A stretch of DNA of 64,000 nt from Chondromyces crocatus (GCF_001189295.1 NZ_CP012159.1:10931856-10995855); one strand, 5' to 3'; shown: positions 48,692 to 58,591, counted from the first letter of the stretch. Notes: generated by a model not told the origin, from the sequence alone. Translations and numbers: made by a program.

Positions 48692-51681
48692 GCGCCCTCG
48701 AGCTCCGGGTTCTTGTTACGGATCCTGGCGAGGTAGGTGATCCGGGGTTTCACGTTGATGTCTTCGAGCATCCTGTAGCCGCGGGGGCTCGCCGCCTTTT
48801 CCGACACCGCGCTCGACGCATTGTTGAGATCACCGAAGGTGATCGCCTGCGTCGGGCACGCCGCCTCGCAGGCCGTCTTGATCTTGCCGTCTTCCACGCG
48901 CGTCTTGCCGTCGCGCTTGGCCTCGATCTTCGCGCGGTTGATGCGCTGCACGCAGAACGTGCACTTCTCCATCACGCCGCGGGACCGGACGGTCACCTCG
49001 GGGTTGAACTGGAGCTGCCGATGCTCGTCGTGGTGCTTGTTGTAGTGGAAGTAGTTGAAGCGCCGGACCTTGAACGGGCAGTTGTTGGCGCAGTACCGCG
49101 TGCCGATGCAGCGGTTGTACGCCATGTCGTTCAGGCCCTCCGGGCTGTGGGTCGTCGCCGCGACGGGGCACACCTGCTCGCAGGGCGCGTTCTCGCAGTG
49201 CTGGCACAGCATCGGCTGCGTGATGGTGTTCGGCTCCTCGGGCGAGCCGTCGTAGTAGCGGTCGATCCGCAGCCAGTGCATCTCGCGGCTGCGGGTCACG
49301 CCGTCGGCGCCCACCACCGGGATGTTGTTCTCCGACTGGCAAGCCGTCACGCAGGCGCTGCAGCCGAGGCAGGCGTTGAGGTCGATGGCCATGCCCCAGG
49401 CGTGGCCTTGATCCTCGGTCGGCGTCGTCCACAGGTTGAACAGCGGCGGCTGAATCGACTGCTTCCGCGCGAACTGCGGGTCCTTCTTGTACTCGTCGTA
49501 GTTCCCCTCGCGGGCAACCGGACGACCCTCCATCGCGAAGTGTTCCTGCGTCCGCGCGAGCTGCACGAAGTTCCCCGTGCGCTGCGCCGAGATGCCACCT
49601 GCGATGTCGAACGCCGCGCTCTGACGGAGCGGAGCGGTGTCCACGCCCGTCCCTCGCGCCACGCGGAGCGCCGCCCGGCGCCCCTGCCCGAAGGTCAGCG
49701 AGATCGAGTCGTCGGCGTGCCCTGGTCCGATCGCCACCGGGATGGTGATCGAGCCACCGGCACCGTTCAGGGAGACCACGTCGCCGTCCTTGACCCCCAG
49801 CTTGTTCGCCGTGGCGATCGACAGCACCGCTGCATTCCCCCAGGTCTGCTTGAGCATCGGGTCAGGCAGCTCCTGGAGCCAGGCGTTGTTGGCGAAGCGC
49901 CCGTCGTAAGCGTGGTCGTCGTGCCGGAAGGTGATCTCCAGGCCCTCCGCCGCGGGGGGCGTGAAGCCGTTGAGCGCCGCGAGCACGCCCTCGGTGGAGG
50001 CGATTACGTTCTCAAGGGCAGCGCTGCTCTCGGCCCACAGACCGTCGTGCAGTGCTCGCCGCCAGGACTTCTCGAACTCGGCTTCGGAGGCCGTGCCTCG
50101 CGCGTTCGCGCGCACGATGTCGTACCCGCTCCGGTTGCCGCCGAGCAAAATCTCCAGAACCTCGATCTCGCTCTTGCCATCGAAGAGAGGCGCGATCAGC
50201 GGCTGCACGACGGAGGTGATTCCGTCGAGCGTCCGCGCGTCGCCCCAGGCTTCCAGGTAATGCGCGCGGTTCAGGTGCCAGGTGGTCTTCTCGCTGGTCT
50301 CGTCGAAGACCGGGGAGAGGTGCACGCTGGTCGGCACGCTGGCAATCGCGTCGGCGAACTTCGCATCCGACGGCGCATCGAAGGCGGGGTTGCCGCCGAG
50401 GATGATCAGCGTCTCCACCTCTTTCTTCGCGATCGACTGCGCGAGCTCGGTGAGCACCGACGGCCCCTCGCGCCCGTCGTCGAACGCCGCGTAGAAGCGG
50501 ACGGGCTTGCCCTCGCCCACGCTCTCGAGCGCGTTGTTGATCAGGTGAGCCACCGCGTGAACGACAGGCGGCTGCCCGCGCCCGGCCACCACTGCGACCT
50601 TGCCGCGGTTCGCGACCAGCTCCTTGGCGATGGCGGTGACGTAGCGCTTCGCCTTCTCGCTCAGGCCCTGCGCCTTCGGCTCGGCCGCCGCCGCAACGCC
50701 CGTGTCCACGCCGTTCTTCGACAGCTCCGCGGCAAGCGCGAAGGTGAACGCCGGGATCTGACGGCTCTGCAGGCGCAGCCGGTGGTCTGCCGACCCGCCC
50801 GTCGTCGAAAGGCGGCTCTCGATCGCGTAGAGCCGGTTCGGCTCGACGTTCTTGTCCACGTCGCGACCCGCGACGAAGCCACGCGCCTGACGGATCGGGC
50901 TCCCCCCATCGGAGGAGAGCAGGTCGGCGTCGAGGGCGACGATCGTCTTCGCCTTGGCGAGATCGAGCGACAGCGCCAGCGACTTGCCGAAGGCGAGCCG
51001 CTCGCCCTCGCGCACGTTGTCACTGGAGAAGGGGTCGTACCGGAGCACGCGCGCCTCGGGCAGCGCCTCCAAGAGCGCCTTGAGCTGCGCCGCGACGCTG
51101 GGCGAGCGGTGCGACTCGGTGAGCACCACCAGGCCCTTGCCCTTCTTCGCCTTGTAGCGATCGCCCTCCGCGCGGAGGAAGTCGCTCGCGTCTCCCCAGT
51201 TCTTGGTCTGACCCTTCTGGCGGGGCGCGTTCGTACGATCGGGATCGTACAGGTCGAGGATCGACGCCTGCGCCCAGACGTTCGTGCCGCCGGCGCTCTC
51301 CGCGTGCTTGGGGTTGCCCTCGATCTTCGTGGGCCGGCCCTCGTGGCTCTCGACGATCAGACCGTAGGCGTTGTCCCGGAACGGCATCGTCGTCGCGAAG
51401 AAGAGCGGGTTGCCCTCGACGACCTCCTCGGGCCGTCGGGTGTAGGGGAGGATCTTTTCCTCGGGCCTGCGGCAACCAGCGAGCGTCGCCAGGGCGACGG
51501 AGGCGCCCATGATCGTGAGGAACTGACGACGGCCTTCGCCCTCGGGCGGGAGCGCAGCGCCGGGAGGGAACTCGGCCGGCAGGCTGTGCTCGAACTCGGG
51601 GGATCCAGCTTGCTCGCCGAGGCTGCGCCACCAGCGCTTGCCGGAAGGATCAGGAGCGATCGGGAGGGGGACTCGTTTCAT
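48688..51681 (-). CDS. actB: Alternative complex III subunit ActB (molybdopterin-fold plus ferredoxin)
   Basis: 997 residues, the normal fused B1-B2 size. A twin-arginine-type signal lies inside the N-terminus ([21 protein letters not shown]), with a cysteine that may be lipidated. Residues about 90-700 have the molybdopterin oxidoreductase fold without its usual N-terminal cluster. The C-terminal 270 residues carry four cluster motifs: [37 protein letters not shown] and CTFC with CEAACP. It conducts electrons from ActC to the ActA and ActE haems on the periplasmic side. ATG overlaps the actA stop (ATGA). Confidence 0.97.
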   Translation of the reverse strand: MKRVPLPIAPDPSGKRWWRSLGEQAGSPEFEHSLPAEFPPGAALPPEGEGRRQFLTIMGASVALATLAGCRRPEEKILPYTRRPEEVVEGNPLFFATTMPFRDNAYGLIVESHEGRPTKIEGNPKHAESAGGTNVWAQASILDLYDPDRTNAPRQKGQTKNWGDASDFLRAEGDRYKAKKGKGLVVLTESHRSPSVAAQLKALLEALPEARVLRYDPFSSDNVREGERLAFGKSLALSLDLAKAKTIVALDADLLSSDGGSPIRQARGFVAGRDVDKNVEPNRLYAIESRLSTTGGSADHRLRLQSRQIPAFTFALAAELSKNGVDTGVAAAAEPKAQGLSEKAKRYVTAIAKELVANRGKVAVVAGRGQPPVVHAVAHLINNALESVGEGKPVRFYAAFDDGREGPSVLTELAQSIAKKEVETLIILGGNPAFDAPSDAKFADAIASVPTSVHLSPVFDETSEKTTWHLNRAHYLEAWGDARTLDGITSVVQPLIAPLFDGKSEIEVLEILLGGNRSGYDIVRANARGTASEAEFEKSWRRALHDGLWAESSAALENVIASTEGVLAALNGFTPPAAEGLEITFRHDDHAYDGRFANNAWLQELPDPMLKQTWGNAAVLSIATANKLGVKDGDVVSLNGAGGSITIPVAIGPGHADDSISLTFGQGRRAALRVARGTGVDTAPLRQSAAFDIAGGISAQRTGNFVQLARTQEHFAMEGRPVAREGNYDEYKKDPQFARKQSIQPPLFNLWTTPTEDQGHAWGMAIDLNACLGCSACVTACQSENNIPVVGADGVTRSREMHWLRIDRYYDGSPEEPNTITQPMLCQHCENAPCEQVCPVAATTHSPEGLNDMAYNRCIGTRYCANNCPFKVRRFNYFHYNKHHDEHRQLQFNPEVTVRSRGVMEKCTFCVQRINRAKIEAKRDGKTRVEDGKIKTACEAACPTQAITFGDLNNASSAVSEKAASPRGYRMLEDINVKPRITYLARIRNKNPELEGA

Positions 51682-52406
51682 CGGTGGCACCCGGAGCAGT
51701 GCAGCGGAGGGTTGACGGGCCTGCCGTCGGTGGTGTGCGCAACGGGGTTGCCGTGGGGCGCCGGCCCCTGGGCCGAGGCCGAACCGTGCTGCACGCCGCC
51801 GCCAGCGAGCCCTGCGGGCGCCGCTGTGACGTGCGCGAGGGCCGGCAGGTCCATGCGCGTGATGTCCTTGGGATCGCGGAGGCTGGGCCCCGGATTGCGA
51901 TGGCAGTCGAGGCACCAGCTCATCGACAGCGGCTCGACCTGCCTGACTTCAGCCATCTGGTCGACGCGGCCATGACAGCTCACGCAACCGACGCCCGCCG
52001 AGAGGTGGGCGCTGTGGTCGAAGTAGACGTAGTCAGCGAGGTTGTGGACGCGCACCCAGGGGATCGGGGTGTCGTTCGCCCAGCTCTCGCGTACGGGGAG
52101 GAGCTTCGGGCTCGTCGTCCGCACCTTCGAGTGGCAGTTCATGCACGTCTCGGTGGGTGGGATGGCAGCCTCCTCCGATCGCTCGACGGTGTTGTGGCAG
52201 TACCGGCAGTCCATCCCGAGATCACCCGCATGTAGCTTGTGCGAGTAATCGACGGGCTGGTGGGGCTGGTAGCCAACCTCGACGTGCTTGTTCGTGCCGT
52301 AATACGTGAGACCAGCGGTGACGGCCGCGCCAAGCGGCAGCACCCCGAAGGCCAGGGATAGCGGGAGGACCTTGTTGGCCCAGCGTGGGAATAGGAACCG
52401 CGCCAT
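51678..52406 (-). CDS. actA: Alternative complex III subunit ActA (pentahaem cytochrome c)
   Basis: 242 residues. One N-terminal membrane anchor (VLPLSLAFGVLPLGAAVTAGLTYYG) and five haem c sites: CRYCH, CMNCH, CVSCH, CLDCH and CSGCH, the last at the very C-terminus. First gene of the operon. No purine-rich ribosome site precedes the ATG at 52406 (the leader reads CTCCACTCCACCC), so either the transcript is nearly leaderless or another start mechanism is used. Confidence 0.96.
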   Translation of the reverse strand: MARFLFPRWANKVLPLSLAFGVLPLGAAVTAGLTYYGTNKHVEVGYQPHQPVDYSHKLHAGDLGMDCRYCHNTVERSEEAAIPPTETCMNCHSKVRTTSPKLLPVRESWANDTPIPWVRVHNLADYVYFDHSAHLSAGVGCVSCHGRVDQMAEVRQVEPLSMSWCLDCHRNPGPSLRDPKDITRMDLPALAHVTAAPAGLAGGGVQHGSASAQGPAPHGNPVAHTTDGRPVNPPLHCSGCHR

Positions 52407-52796
52407 GGGTGGAGTGGAGCGTAGTCGGGGCTAACGCTCAGGGGCGAGTTATGGCGAGAAGTAGCCCGCGACAAGGCGTCAAAATGCCGCGGAGGTGCGG
52501 CAGGTTGCCGCGGGGTGGGGTGGGGTGCCGCTACGAGAGCAGCGGAATCCCCGCAGAACTGGCGGAAGTGAGGCCCCGAGGTGATGGAGCCCGCATCCGA
52601 TGAAAGTGATCGGTGAGGAGACTTATTCCCGACTCTGGGAGGCGCTCGGGGTGAGGTGGTACCGAGGCAGGCGCGCTGAGGTGAGAGAGGTCACTGAATG
52701 CGGAGGGCTGCCCAGGAGGCGTCTCCGCTGCACGTCTCGCATCCTGTCAGGCGTCGAGAACCGTTCGGGAGCGAGGTGCTCGGAAGGCCGGCGCGA
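52407..52796. other. Upstream region of the act-cta operon
   Basis: About 390 bases between the gene at 52797 (stop) and actA (start), both minus. It must carry the operon promoter. TTGACG (minus strand, about 52475-52480) and CATAAC (52448-52453) are visible but wrongly spaced for a standard sigma-70 pair, so no promoter is called. No protein-like frame. Confidence 0.4.
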
Positions 52797-53696
52797 TCAG
52801 CGGGTCCAGGCAGGACTGTCGTTCGGTTGTCTTCCAGCGCTCGTGGTGTGCTGCGCCCAGTCGGTAACGCCGTGGGGAGCGCGTCGCGCGAGGAGCCATG
52901 CGGAGAAACGCTTGCATTTGTCGAGGTCGAGAACGCCATGGAACCTGCGGAGGCTCATGTTCTGCGCGATCAGGGCGTAACCGCTCTCTGGATCCCGGGA
53001 GAGGAAGACGTTCGCCCGGAGGTAGGCGATGTGCAGCTCGCCTCGATGGATGCTCAGCACGCCCTGCAGGGTCTGGCTCAACTTCTGCGCCGCGCCCTCG
53101 TTGTCCCGTGTGGCGGACGCGATCCTCCTGATGGAGGCGACGACGGCGTCGAAGGTCTCCGGGGTCGTGATGCCGTCGAGCAGCTCGCCAGCGGCGTCGA
53201 GAATGCCCTTCAGGTGCGTCTGCGAGATCTCGACCATCCGCGCGGACTCGCTCATCCGCAGGTAAAACGGGGCCACCTTGAGATCGACCAGGTAGTCGTT
53301 CTGAGCGAGGCCCACGGAGCGTGTGGAGGCCGGATCGTAGTCGCCGCGTTGTTGCGCGGTGCGGAGGAGGGTGGTCGCCACGGAGAACCAGTCCCCGAAG
53401 GCGCTCAGGTCACCCAGGTCGGGCAGAGGGCTCTGGTCCTGTCCGAAGACGTTGCCCGTCGCTTGCTCCACGCTGAAGGCGACGTGGTCGAGACGCGCTC
53501 CCGCTTCGTGGGAGGTGACGCGTTTCGGGCGTTTCATCGCCCAGGATGCGATCTCTGCGGCCTGCCTGGACTCACCCGTGCCCGAGGTGATGAGAACGCC
53601 ACCGTCGGGGGCTTGTGCAGCAGCTCGTTCGAGGACGACGGGGGTGGAAGCTCGCGGGCTGGTCGGCAGCACGGCGCCGCGAATGTCGAACCTCAT
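52797..53696 (-). CDS. Hypothetical protein (299 aa)
   Basis: Not recognised. Soluble, no signal peptide. The first 60 residues are disordered-looking (RGAVLPTSPRASTPVVLERA). From about 75 the protein is helical: LSAFGDWFSVATTLLRTAQQ, then DYLVDLKVAPFYLRMSESAR, EISQTHLKGILDAAGELLDG, VVASIRRIASATRDNEG, IAYLRANVFLSRDPESGYAL. The evenly spaced amphipathic helices suggest an all-alpha bundle. The start may be the ATG at 53696 or one 24 bases upstream (53720); neither has a good ribosome site. It is divergent from the cyclodehydratase gene, and I cannot say whether it belongs to that locus. Confidence 0.6.
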   Translation of the reverse strand: MRFDIRGAVLPTSPRASTPVVLERAAAQAPDGGVLITSGTGESRQAAEIASWAMKRPKRVTSHEAGARLDHVAFSVEQATGNVFGQDQSPLPDLGDLSAFGDWFSVATTLLRTAQQRGDYDPASTRSVGLAQNDYLVDLKVAPFYLRMSESARMVEISQTHLKGILDAAGELLDGITTPETFDAVVASIRRIASATRDNEGAAQKLSQTLQGVLSIHRGELHIAYLRANVFLSRDPESGYALIAQNMSLRRFHGVLDLDKCKRFSAWLLARRAPHGVTDWAQHTTSAGRQPNDSPAWTR

Positions 53697-54140
53697 GATC
53701 CAGGGGGTTGCATGGAGCATGCCGCGATGAGCTCCGCCTCGCGTCTCGCCGCACGCGAGAACGCCGGTCGTGAACGTGTCGACAGGAGAGGCAGCGCCAC
53801 GGGAAGGGCGCCCTTGAGGCTGACGGGCTTGCGTCTTTCAAGGAAACGCTGCTTCCGCGAAAGACGCAGGGTCCAGACACCCATGGATGCTGGCCCACGG
53901 TCCCACCGCCTGACGCCTCTGGAGATGCTTCATGCAGCTGGGTCACGCTGCAGGGGGCCCAGGAGCCGCGCCGCCGCCCGCGACCTGAAAGCGCGCGGGC
54001 GATGAAACCACCCGGGGATGGAAGCACTCCCCTGATGGAAGCGCCCGGGGAGCGTACGGTCTTTGCTACCGTCCAGCGCACCATGCAGCCGGTTCCGCGA
54101 CCCACCCGCCACCTCGCTTCCTGCCACGCGCGCTGACCCG
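53697..54140. other. Divergent intergenic region before the TOMM biosynthesis genes
   Basis: About 440 bases that should hold promoters for the cyclodehydratase gene (plus) and the hypothetical gene (minus). It contains the stem-loop at 53831-53867 and a short direct repeat GATGGAAGC (twice within 54016-54043). No sigma-54 -24/-12 element was found by eye, and no ribosome site is obvious before the ATG at 54141. Confidence 0.4.
53831..53867. other. Stem-loop in the divergent region
   Basis: GCGTCTTTC pairs with GAAAGACGC (nine bases), and within the loop GGAA pairs with TTCC, so the whole 37 bases can fold into one interrupted hairpin. It may be a regulator site or an attenuator; there is no T-run. 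Confidence 0.55.
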
Positions 54141-56459
54141 ATGAACCGCTCCCGCCGCTTCAAGCCCCACCTGCGTGTCGAGCTCGTGGGGGATACTCAG
54201 GTCTTCCTCGTGGGCGAGCAACAGCGCTTCCTCCTGGAGGGCCGCGCTCACGCACTCATCGCGCCCCTGCTCGATGGCCGGCGCACGGGGCGACAGCTCC
54301 TCGAAGTCCTCGAAGGTCAGGCCTCGCCTCTCGACCTGTTCTATGCGCTCCTGACCATGGAGCAGAAGGGCTACCTCACCGCGGTTCCCTGCCCTCTGTC
54401 CCCCGAGGTTGCTGCCTTCTGGCAGGGCTGCGGCGTCGACGCAGCCCTCGCGGTCGATCGGCTCCAGACCACCCCTGTGACCGTGGTCTCGGCCGGCGAC
54501 GAAGATCCGACACCGTTCATCCGCGCGCTCGAAGATGCCGGGGTCCGCTGCCTCGAAGACACAGGCCTCTCCCCCCTCGAAGGGGAAACGCTCCGCCACC
54601 TCGAAGGCAACGGCGTCCGCCAGCTCGGGACCCCCGAGTGCCCTCCCTGCGCCGACCCGTCACCAGGCTCTGCGCTGCGCGTGGTGGTGGCCCGCGACTA
54701 CCTCGATCCCGCCCTCGCCGCTCTGAACCGACGTGCCCTCGCCGAGCGCTTCTCATGGACCGTCTTGAAGCCCTCCGGGACCAACGCCTGGCTGGGTCCC
54801 ATCTTCCGCCCGGGGGAAGGCCCTTGCTGGGCCTGCCTCGCCCACCGCCTCCGCGAGAACCGCCCCGTGGAGACCTTCCTCGCGCGCCGCCTCGACCCCG
54901 GCCCTGACACGATGCCTCTTCCCCCGCCGCGCGCAGCCCTCCCCGCGAGCCTCCGCGCCGCGGCCGACTGGGCGGGACTCACCCTCGCCCGCTGGATCGT
55001 CGAGGGAGGCCACGGTCCTCTCGACACCAAGCTCCTCGCGCTGGACCTCGCCCGCCACACCGTGGAAGAGCACACCGTCGTCCGCCGGCCCCAGTGCCCT
55101 GCCTGCGGCGCCCCTGATCTCCTCGCGCGCCGCGCCGAGCAGCCCCTCACGCTGGCCTCCAGGCCCAAGCGCTTCTCCGACGACGGCGGCTACCGCATCC
55201 TGACCCCGGACGAGACCTTCGCCCGGTACGAGCACCTCATCAGCCCCCTCACGGGCGTCGTCACCAGCGTCGCTCCCCTCCCGGGCCGCGATCATCCCCT
55301 CCGCCCCGTCTTCGCCTCGACCTACTTCACCTGCCCGCCTCCCGATGCCGCCCCGAGCTTCGACGACTTCAGCCGCCCCGCGCTCGGCAAGGGCCGCACC
55401 GTCGCCCAGTCACGCGCCGGCGCCCTCTGCGAGGCCATCGAGCGCCACAGCTGCATCGCCCAGGGTGACGAACCCAGGCGCCGCGCCTGCCTCTCGGACC
55501 TCGGTGATGCGGCCCTCCCGCCCCCTGCCCTCCTCAACTTCAGCGAGACCCAGGTCCGCCACCGCGACGATCTCAACCGCGCGGCCCCCGACGCGCGCCG
55601 CCGCATCCCTCCTCCCTTTGACGCGCGCGCCACGCTCGACTGGGTCCCTGCCTGGTCCCTCACCCACGCCGCCCCCCGTTACCTCCCCGCCACCTCGTGC
55701 TACCTCCACTGGCCCGCCCCGCCCGAGGAGCGCTTCTCCACCCTCGACCCCAACGGCCATGCCGCCGGCAACTGCCTCGAAGAAGCCATCTTGCAGGCCT
55801 TCTTCGAGCTGGCCGAGCGCGATGCCGTGTCCATCTGGTGGTACAACCGCGTCCGTCGCCCTGCCGTCGATCTGGCGAGCTTCGATCAGCCCTACTTCCT
55901 CGAGCTCGTCGACCACTACCGGGCGCTCGGCTACCAGCTCTGGGTGCTCGACGTGACCAACGACCTCGGCCTCCCCGCCTTCGTCGCCCTGGCCCACGAC
56001 AGCGCCTCCGATCGCACCTGCATCGGCCTCGGCTGCCACACCGAAGCGCGCCTCGGCGTACAGCGTGCCCTCACCGAACTCAACCAGATCTTCGAGCCCG
56101 ACGGCACCGCGCGCGCCCCCTGGGGCGACGCTCCCCTCGACGACGATGCCTTCCTCTTCCCGGACGACCGGAAGCCACCGACCCGCCGCGAAGACCACCC
56201 GCACCGGCCCACCGACGACCTGCGCGACGACGTCCAGCACTGCCTCGCACGCGCCTCGCAGCTCGGCCTCGACGTGATCGTCCACGACCAGTCCCGGCCC
56301 GAACTCGGCCTCTGTGCCGTCAAGGTCGTCGTCCCCGGCCTCCGCCACATCTGGCCTCGCTTCGGACCCGGGCGCCTCTACGACGTCCCCGTCCGCCTGG
56401 GCTGGCTGGAGCGCCCCCGCGCCGAGGCCGAACTCAACCCCATCCCCCTCTACCTCTAG
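54141..56459 (+). CDS. Fused TOMM leader-binding/YcaO cyclodehydratase
   Basis: 772 residues. Residues 1-85 look like a RiPP recognition winged helix (HLRVELVGDTQVFLVGEQQR). About 110-330 form an E1/ThiF-like partner domain without the nucleotide loop but with the zinc tetrad C229xxC232 and C319xxC322 (PCWACLAHR; PQCPACGAPD). A YcaO domain fills 370-772 with its ATP/Mg glutamates in ALCEAIERHS (430s) and CLEEAILQAFFELAERDA (545-562), and QRALTELNQ. The protein ends NPIPLYL, the proline-rich tail that reaches the YcaO active site. It should turn Cys (and Ser/Thr) of a precursor peptide into azolines with ATP. Start ATG 54141; an upstream TTG is less likely. Confidence 0.93.
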   Translation: MNRSRRFKPHLRVELVGDTQVFLVGEQQRFLLEGRAHALIAPLLDGRRTGRQLLEVLEGQASPLDLFYALLTMEQKGYLTAVPCPLSPEVAAFWQGCGVDAALAVDRLQTTPVTVVSAGDEDPTPFIRALEDAGVRCLEDTGLSPLEGETLRHLEGNGVRQLGTPECPPCADPSPGSALRVVVARDYLDPALAALNRRALAERFSWTVLKPSGTNAWLGPIFRPGEGPCWACLAHRLRENRPVETFLARRLDPGPDTMPLPPPRAALPASLRAAADWAGLTLARWIVEGGHGPLDTKLLALDLARHTVEEHTVVRRPQCPACGAPDLLARRAEQPLTLASRPKRFSDDGGYRILTPDETFARYEHLISPLTGVVTSVAPLPGRDHPLRPVFASTYFTCPPPDAAPSFDDFSRPALGKGRTVAQSRAGALCEAIERHSCIAQGDEPRRRACLSDLGDAALPPPALLNFSETQVRHRDDLNRAAPDARRRIPPPFDARATLDWVPAWSLTHAAPRYLPATSCYLHWPAPPEERFSTLDPNGHAAGNCLEEAILQAFFELAERDAVSIWWYNRVRRPAVDLASFDQPYFLELVDHYRALGYQLWVLDVTNDLGLPAFVALAHDSASDRTCIGLGCHTEARLGVQRALTELNQIFEPDGTARAPWGDAPLDDDAFLFPDDRKPPTRREDHPHRPTDDLRDDVQHCLARASQLGLDVIVHDQSRPELGLCAVKVVVPGLRHIWPRFGPGRLYDVPVRLGWLERPRAEAELNPIPLYL

Positions 56460-56506
56460 CCGCTGACCGCAACCCCACCAGCAGCAGCCTCACGAAGGAG
56501 ACGCGC

Positions 56507-57682
56507 ATGCGCGACGGCTTCTGGATCATCGACGCCGACCGGCACGTCAGCGAACCCATGGCCCTCTGGGAGGCCTACCTCCCCCCGGCCTTCAAGCACC
56601 GCGCCCCCACCCTGGAATTCCCCGCGCCCGCCGAACCGCTCGCCGAACGCCTCGCGCGCCTCGGCCCGCGCGGCCTCGTCCCCCCGCAGCCCCACCTCAT
56701 GCTCGAAGGCCAGCCCGCGATGCACAAGCTCTCCGAGCGCGCGCAGATCGAGCTGGCCCTCTCCCGACAGCGCCGCGCAGGCCAGATGGAAGCGGGCGCG
56801 GCCCCCGAGGCCCAGCTCGCCTCCATGGACGCCACCGGCGTCGACGTCGCCCTGCTCTTTCCGACCTTCACCACCTACCTGCTCGGCGTCGACACCCTCG
56901 ACCCCCAGCTCGCCTCCGCCCTCGCCGGCGCCTACAACGCCTGGCTCCGCGACTTCTGCCGCGCCGATCCCGCGCGCCTCCGCGGCGTCGGCCTCGTGAA
57001 CCTCCACGACCCGGTGCAGATGGTCCCCGACCTCATGCGCTTCCTCGACCTCGGTTGGCGCGCCGTCGTGCTGCGCCCCAACCCCGTGAAGGGCCGCCTC
57101 CTCGGCGACCCGGCCTACGAGCCCTTCTGGGCCGCGTGCGCAGCGCACGGCGTTGGCGTCGCCCTCCACGAAGGCACCCACACCCACTTGCCCACCGCGG
57201 GCGCCGATCGCTTCGAGACGCGCTTCGCACTCCACGCCTGCTCCCACCCCATGGAGCAGATGATGGGCCTGCTCGCACTCATCGAAGGCGGCGTCCTCGA
57301 ACGCCACCCCACCCTGCGCGTCGGCTTGCTCGAAGCGGGCTGCGGCTGGCTTCCCTACTGGCTCTACCGCCTCGACGAGGTCGAATACCGACACCTCGCC
57401 GGCGAGGTCGAAGCGCACGTCAAGCAACCCCCATCGGCGTACTTCCAGCGCCAGTGCTTCGCCTCCATCGATCCTGGCGAGCCCCTCCTCACCGAGACCA
57501 TCCGTCACCTCGGCGCGGATCGATTCCTCTTCGGCACCGACTTCCCTCACCTCGATCACGACATCGACTGCGTGGGAAACGCCCTCTCGCTGCGAGCGAC
57601 GATCGGGGATGAGGCGCTCGCGAAGATCCTATCTGGCAATGCCGCCCGACTCTTCGGGCTCAGCGTTCCGCCGCGGGAATGA
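56507..57682 (+). CDS. Amidohydrolase_2-family hydrolase of the TOMM locus
   Basis: 391 residues. TIM-barrel amidohydrolase (ACMSD-like) with metal motif D-x-D-x-H at 9-13 (IIDADRHVSEP), VALHEGTHTH at 218-227, HACSHPMEQMMG with H247, and the final Asp in FGTDFPHLDHD at about 345. GAAGGAG lies 8 bases before the ATG, and the gene follows the cyclodehydratase by 47 bases, so the two are one operon. Related hydrolases occur in several azoline RiPP clusters, where they trim or remodel the product; its action here is unknown. Confidence 0.88.
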   Translation: MRDGFWIIDADRHVSEPMALWEAYLPPAFKHRAPTLEFPAPAEPLAERLARLGPRGLVPPQPHLMLEGQPAMHKLSERAQIELALSRQRRAGQMEAGAAPEAQLASMDATGVDVALLFPTFTTYLLGVDTLDPQLASALAGAYNAWLRDFCRADPARLRGVGLVNLHDPVQMVPDLMRFLDLGWRAVVLRPNPVKGRLLGDPAYEPFWAACAAHGVGVALHEGTHTHLPTAGADRFETRFALHACSHPMEQMMGLLALIEGGVLERHPTLRVGLLEAGCGWLPYWLYRLDEVEYRHLAGEVEAHVKQPPSAYFQRQCFASIDPGEPLLTETIRHLGADRFLFGTDFPHLDHDIDCVGNALSLRATIGDEALAKILSGNAARLFGLSVPPRE

Positions 57683-57755
57683 GCCACGTACGCCGGAAGT
57701 GACGAGGAACGCACCTCCCGGCCCCCCCATGCGCCTCAGCGCAGCAGCCTCGTCG

Positions 57756-58514
57756 TCAGCAGCAGCACAGCGTGAAGGGGTGCGACCTGCCCGAGCCCGC
57801 ATACGCGGCCAGGGCGATGGCCTGTTCCGCACCGGGGTCCGGCTTTGGCGGCAGGATCATCGTCAGCCTGATGGGCGGGATGTCCCAGGTCTGGGTCCGC
57901 TCGTTCCATTTGCCGACCCCCTTCGGCGCCTCCTCGACCCTCAGCAAGACGCCACCAGGGAACTGGAAGTTGAAGGCATTCCACAGCGCCAGTGTCGCGT
58001 CCTTCAGGAACTGCCCCTTGAACACGTCGTCCTTCCAGGAGCGCGCCACAGCCTTCGGCCAGACGTGGATCCACCGCACCATCTGATCCAGCGCGACGAT
58101 GATGTTCTCACCCGTCGAATCGAACTGGGTCCCGTGATGGGGCTTGCCCGGCGGCGAGCCCGGCAGAAGGTGAGGTCCGATGCCCGCGATCTGCGTCTCG
58201 TAGACCGCCATCGCGAACCCCCACTGCGCCGTCTTTCCAGGTGCCTGGGGAATCGTGAGCGTCAGCTCGGTGTACGGCAGGATCCAGAAGCTCCCGCGCC
58301 AGGCATCCTTGGGCGTGCCCTCCTTCAGCGTCAGGATCACCTGGCCCCCAAGGGTGTTCTCCGGATCGAGGTACTTGCCTGGGTTGGCCATCAGATCCTT
58401 CTTGAAGGCTGGATCCGCCCAGGTCCGGGCGACCGCCTCGATCCACAGGTAGTGCCACTCCTTCAGCTCGGTCAGATCGTCGCGGTCATCACCCTTCTTG
58501 CTTCGATCGCTCAT
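57756..58514 (-). CDS. TOMM precursor with two nitrile-hydratase-leader-like domains and C-terminal Cys3
   Basis: 252 residues. Domain 1 (about 26-92) has EAVARTWADPAFKKDLMANP and ends LTLTIPQAPG. Domain 2 (154-224) has KAVARSWKDDVFKGQFLKDA, then FPGGVLLRVEEAP and LTMILPPKP. Both match the NHLP leader family (A-W-x-D-P-x-F-K-x-x-L, P-x-G-V-x-L-x-V, closing L-P-P) that serves as leader in TOMM precursors. After it come about 28 residues ending AYAGSGRSHPFTLCCC, a short core with three terminal cysteines plus Ser and Thr. At 252 residues it is far longer than usual NHLP precursors. The ATG at 58514 has GAGGGAG just upstream. It lies 77 bases behind the kinase/cyclase gene, same strand, and converges with the amidohydrolase gene. 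Confidence 0.85.
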   Translation of the reverse strand: MSDRSKKGDDRDDLTELKEWHYLWIEAVARTWADPAFKKDLMANPGKYLDPENTLGGQVILTLKEGTPKDAWRGSFWILPYTELTLTIPQAPGKTAQWGFAMAVYETQIAGIGPHLLPGSPPGKPHHGTQFDSTGENIIVALDQMVRWIHVWPKAVARSWKDDVFKGQFLKDATLALWNAFNFQFPGGVLLRVEEAPKGVGKWNERTQTWDIPPIRLTMILPPKPDPGAEQAIALAAYAGSGRSHPFTLCCC

Positions 58515-58591
58515 CGCTCCCTCTTTCTCGGTTGGCTCTCTCATCGCTCCACGTGGCAGCAGTGAGGCAACACCCACTCACAGGGAATCAC

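Noticed and set aside
52445..52482. Sigma-70 promoter for the act operon (TTGACG and CATAAC on the minus strand)
   Set aside because: The spacing between hexamers is too long (over 20 bases), and the alternative TTGTCG is spaced 15 bases with poor match.
53697..54140. Sigma-54 promoter upstream of the cyclodehydratase gene
   Set aside because: A TTTGCT occurs near 54062, but no GG lies ten bases before the GC, so the -24/-12 pattern fails. The 77-base gap before the precursor gene was also checked without success.
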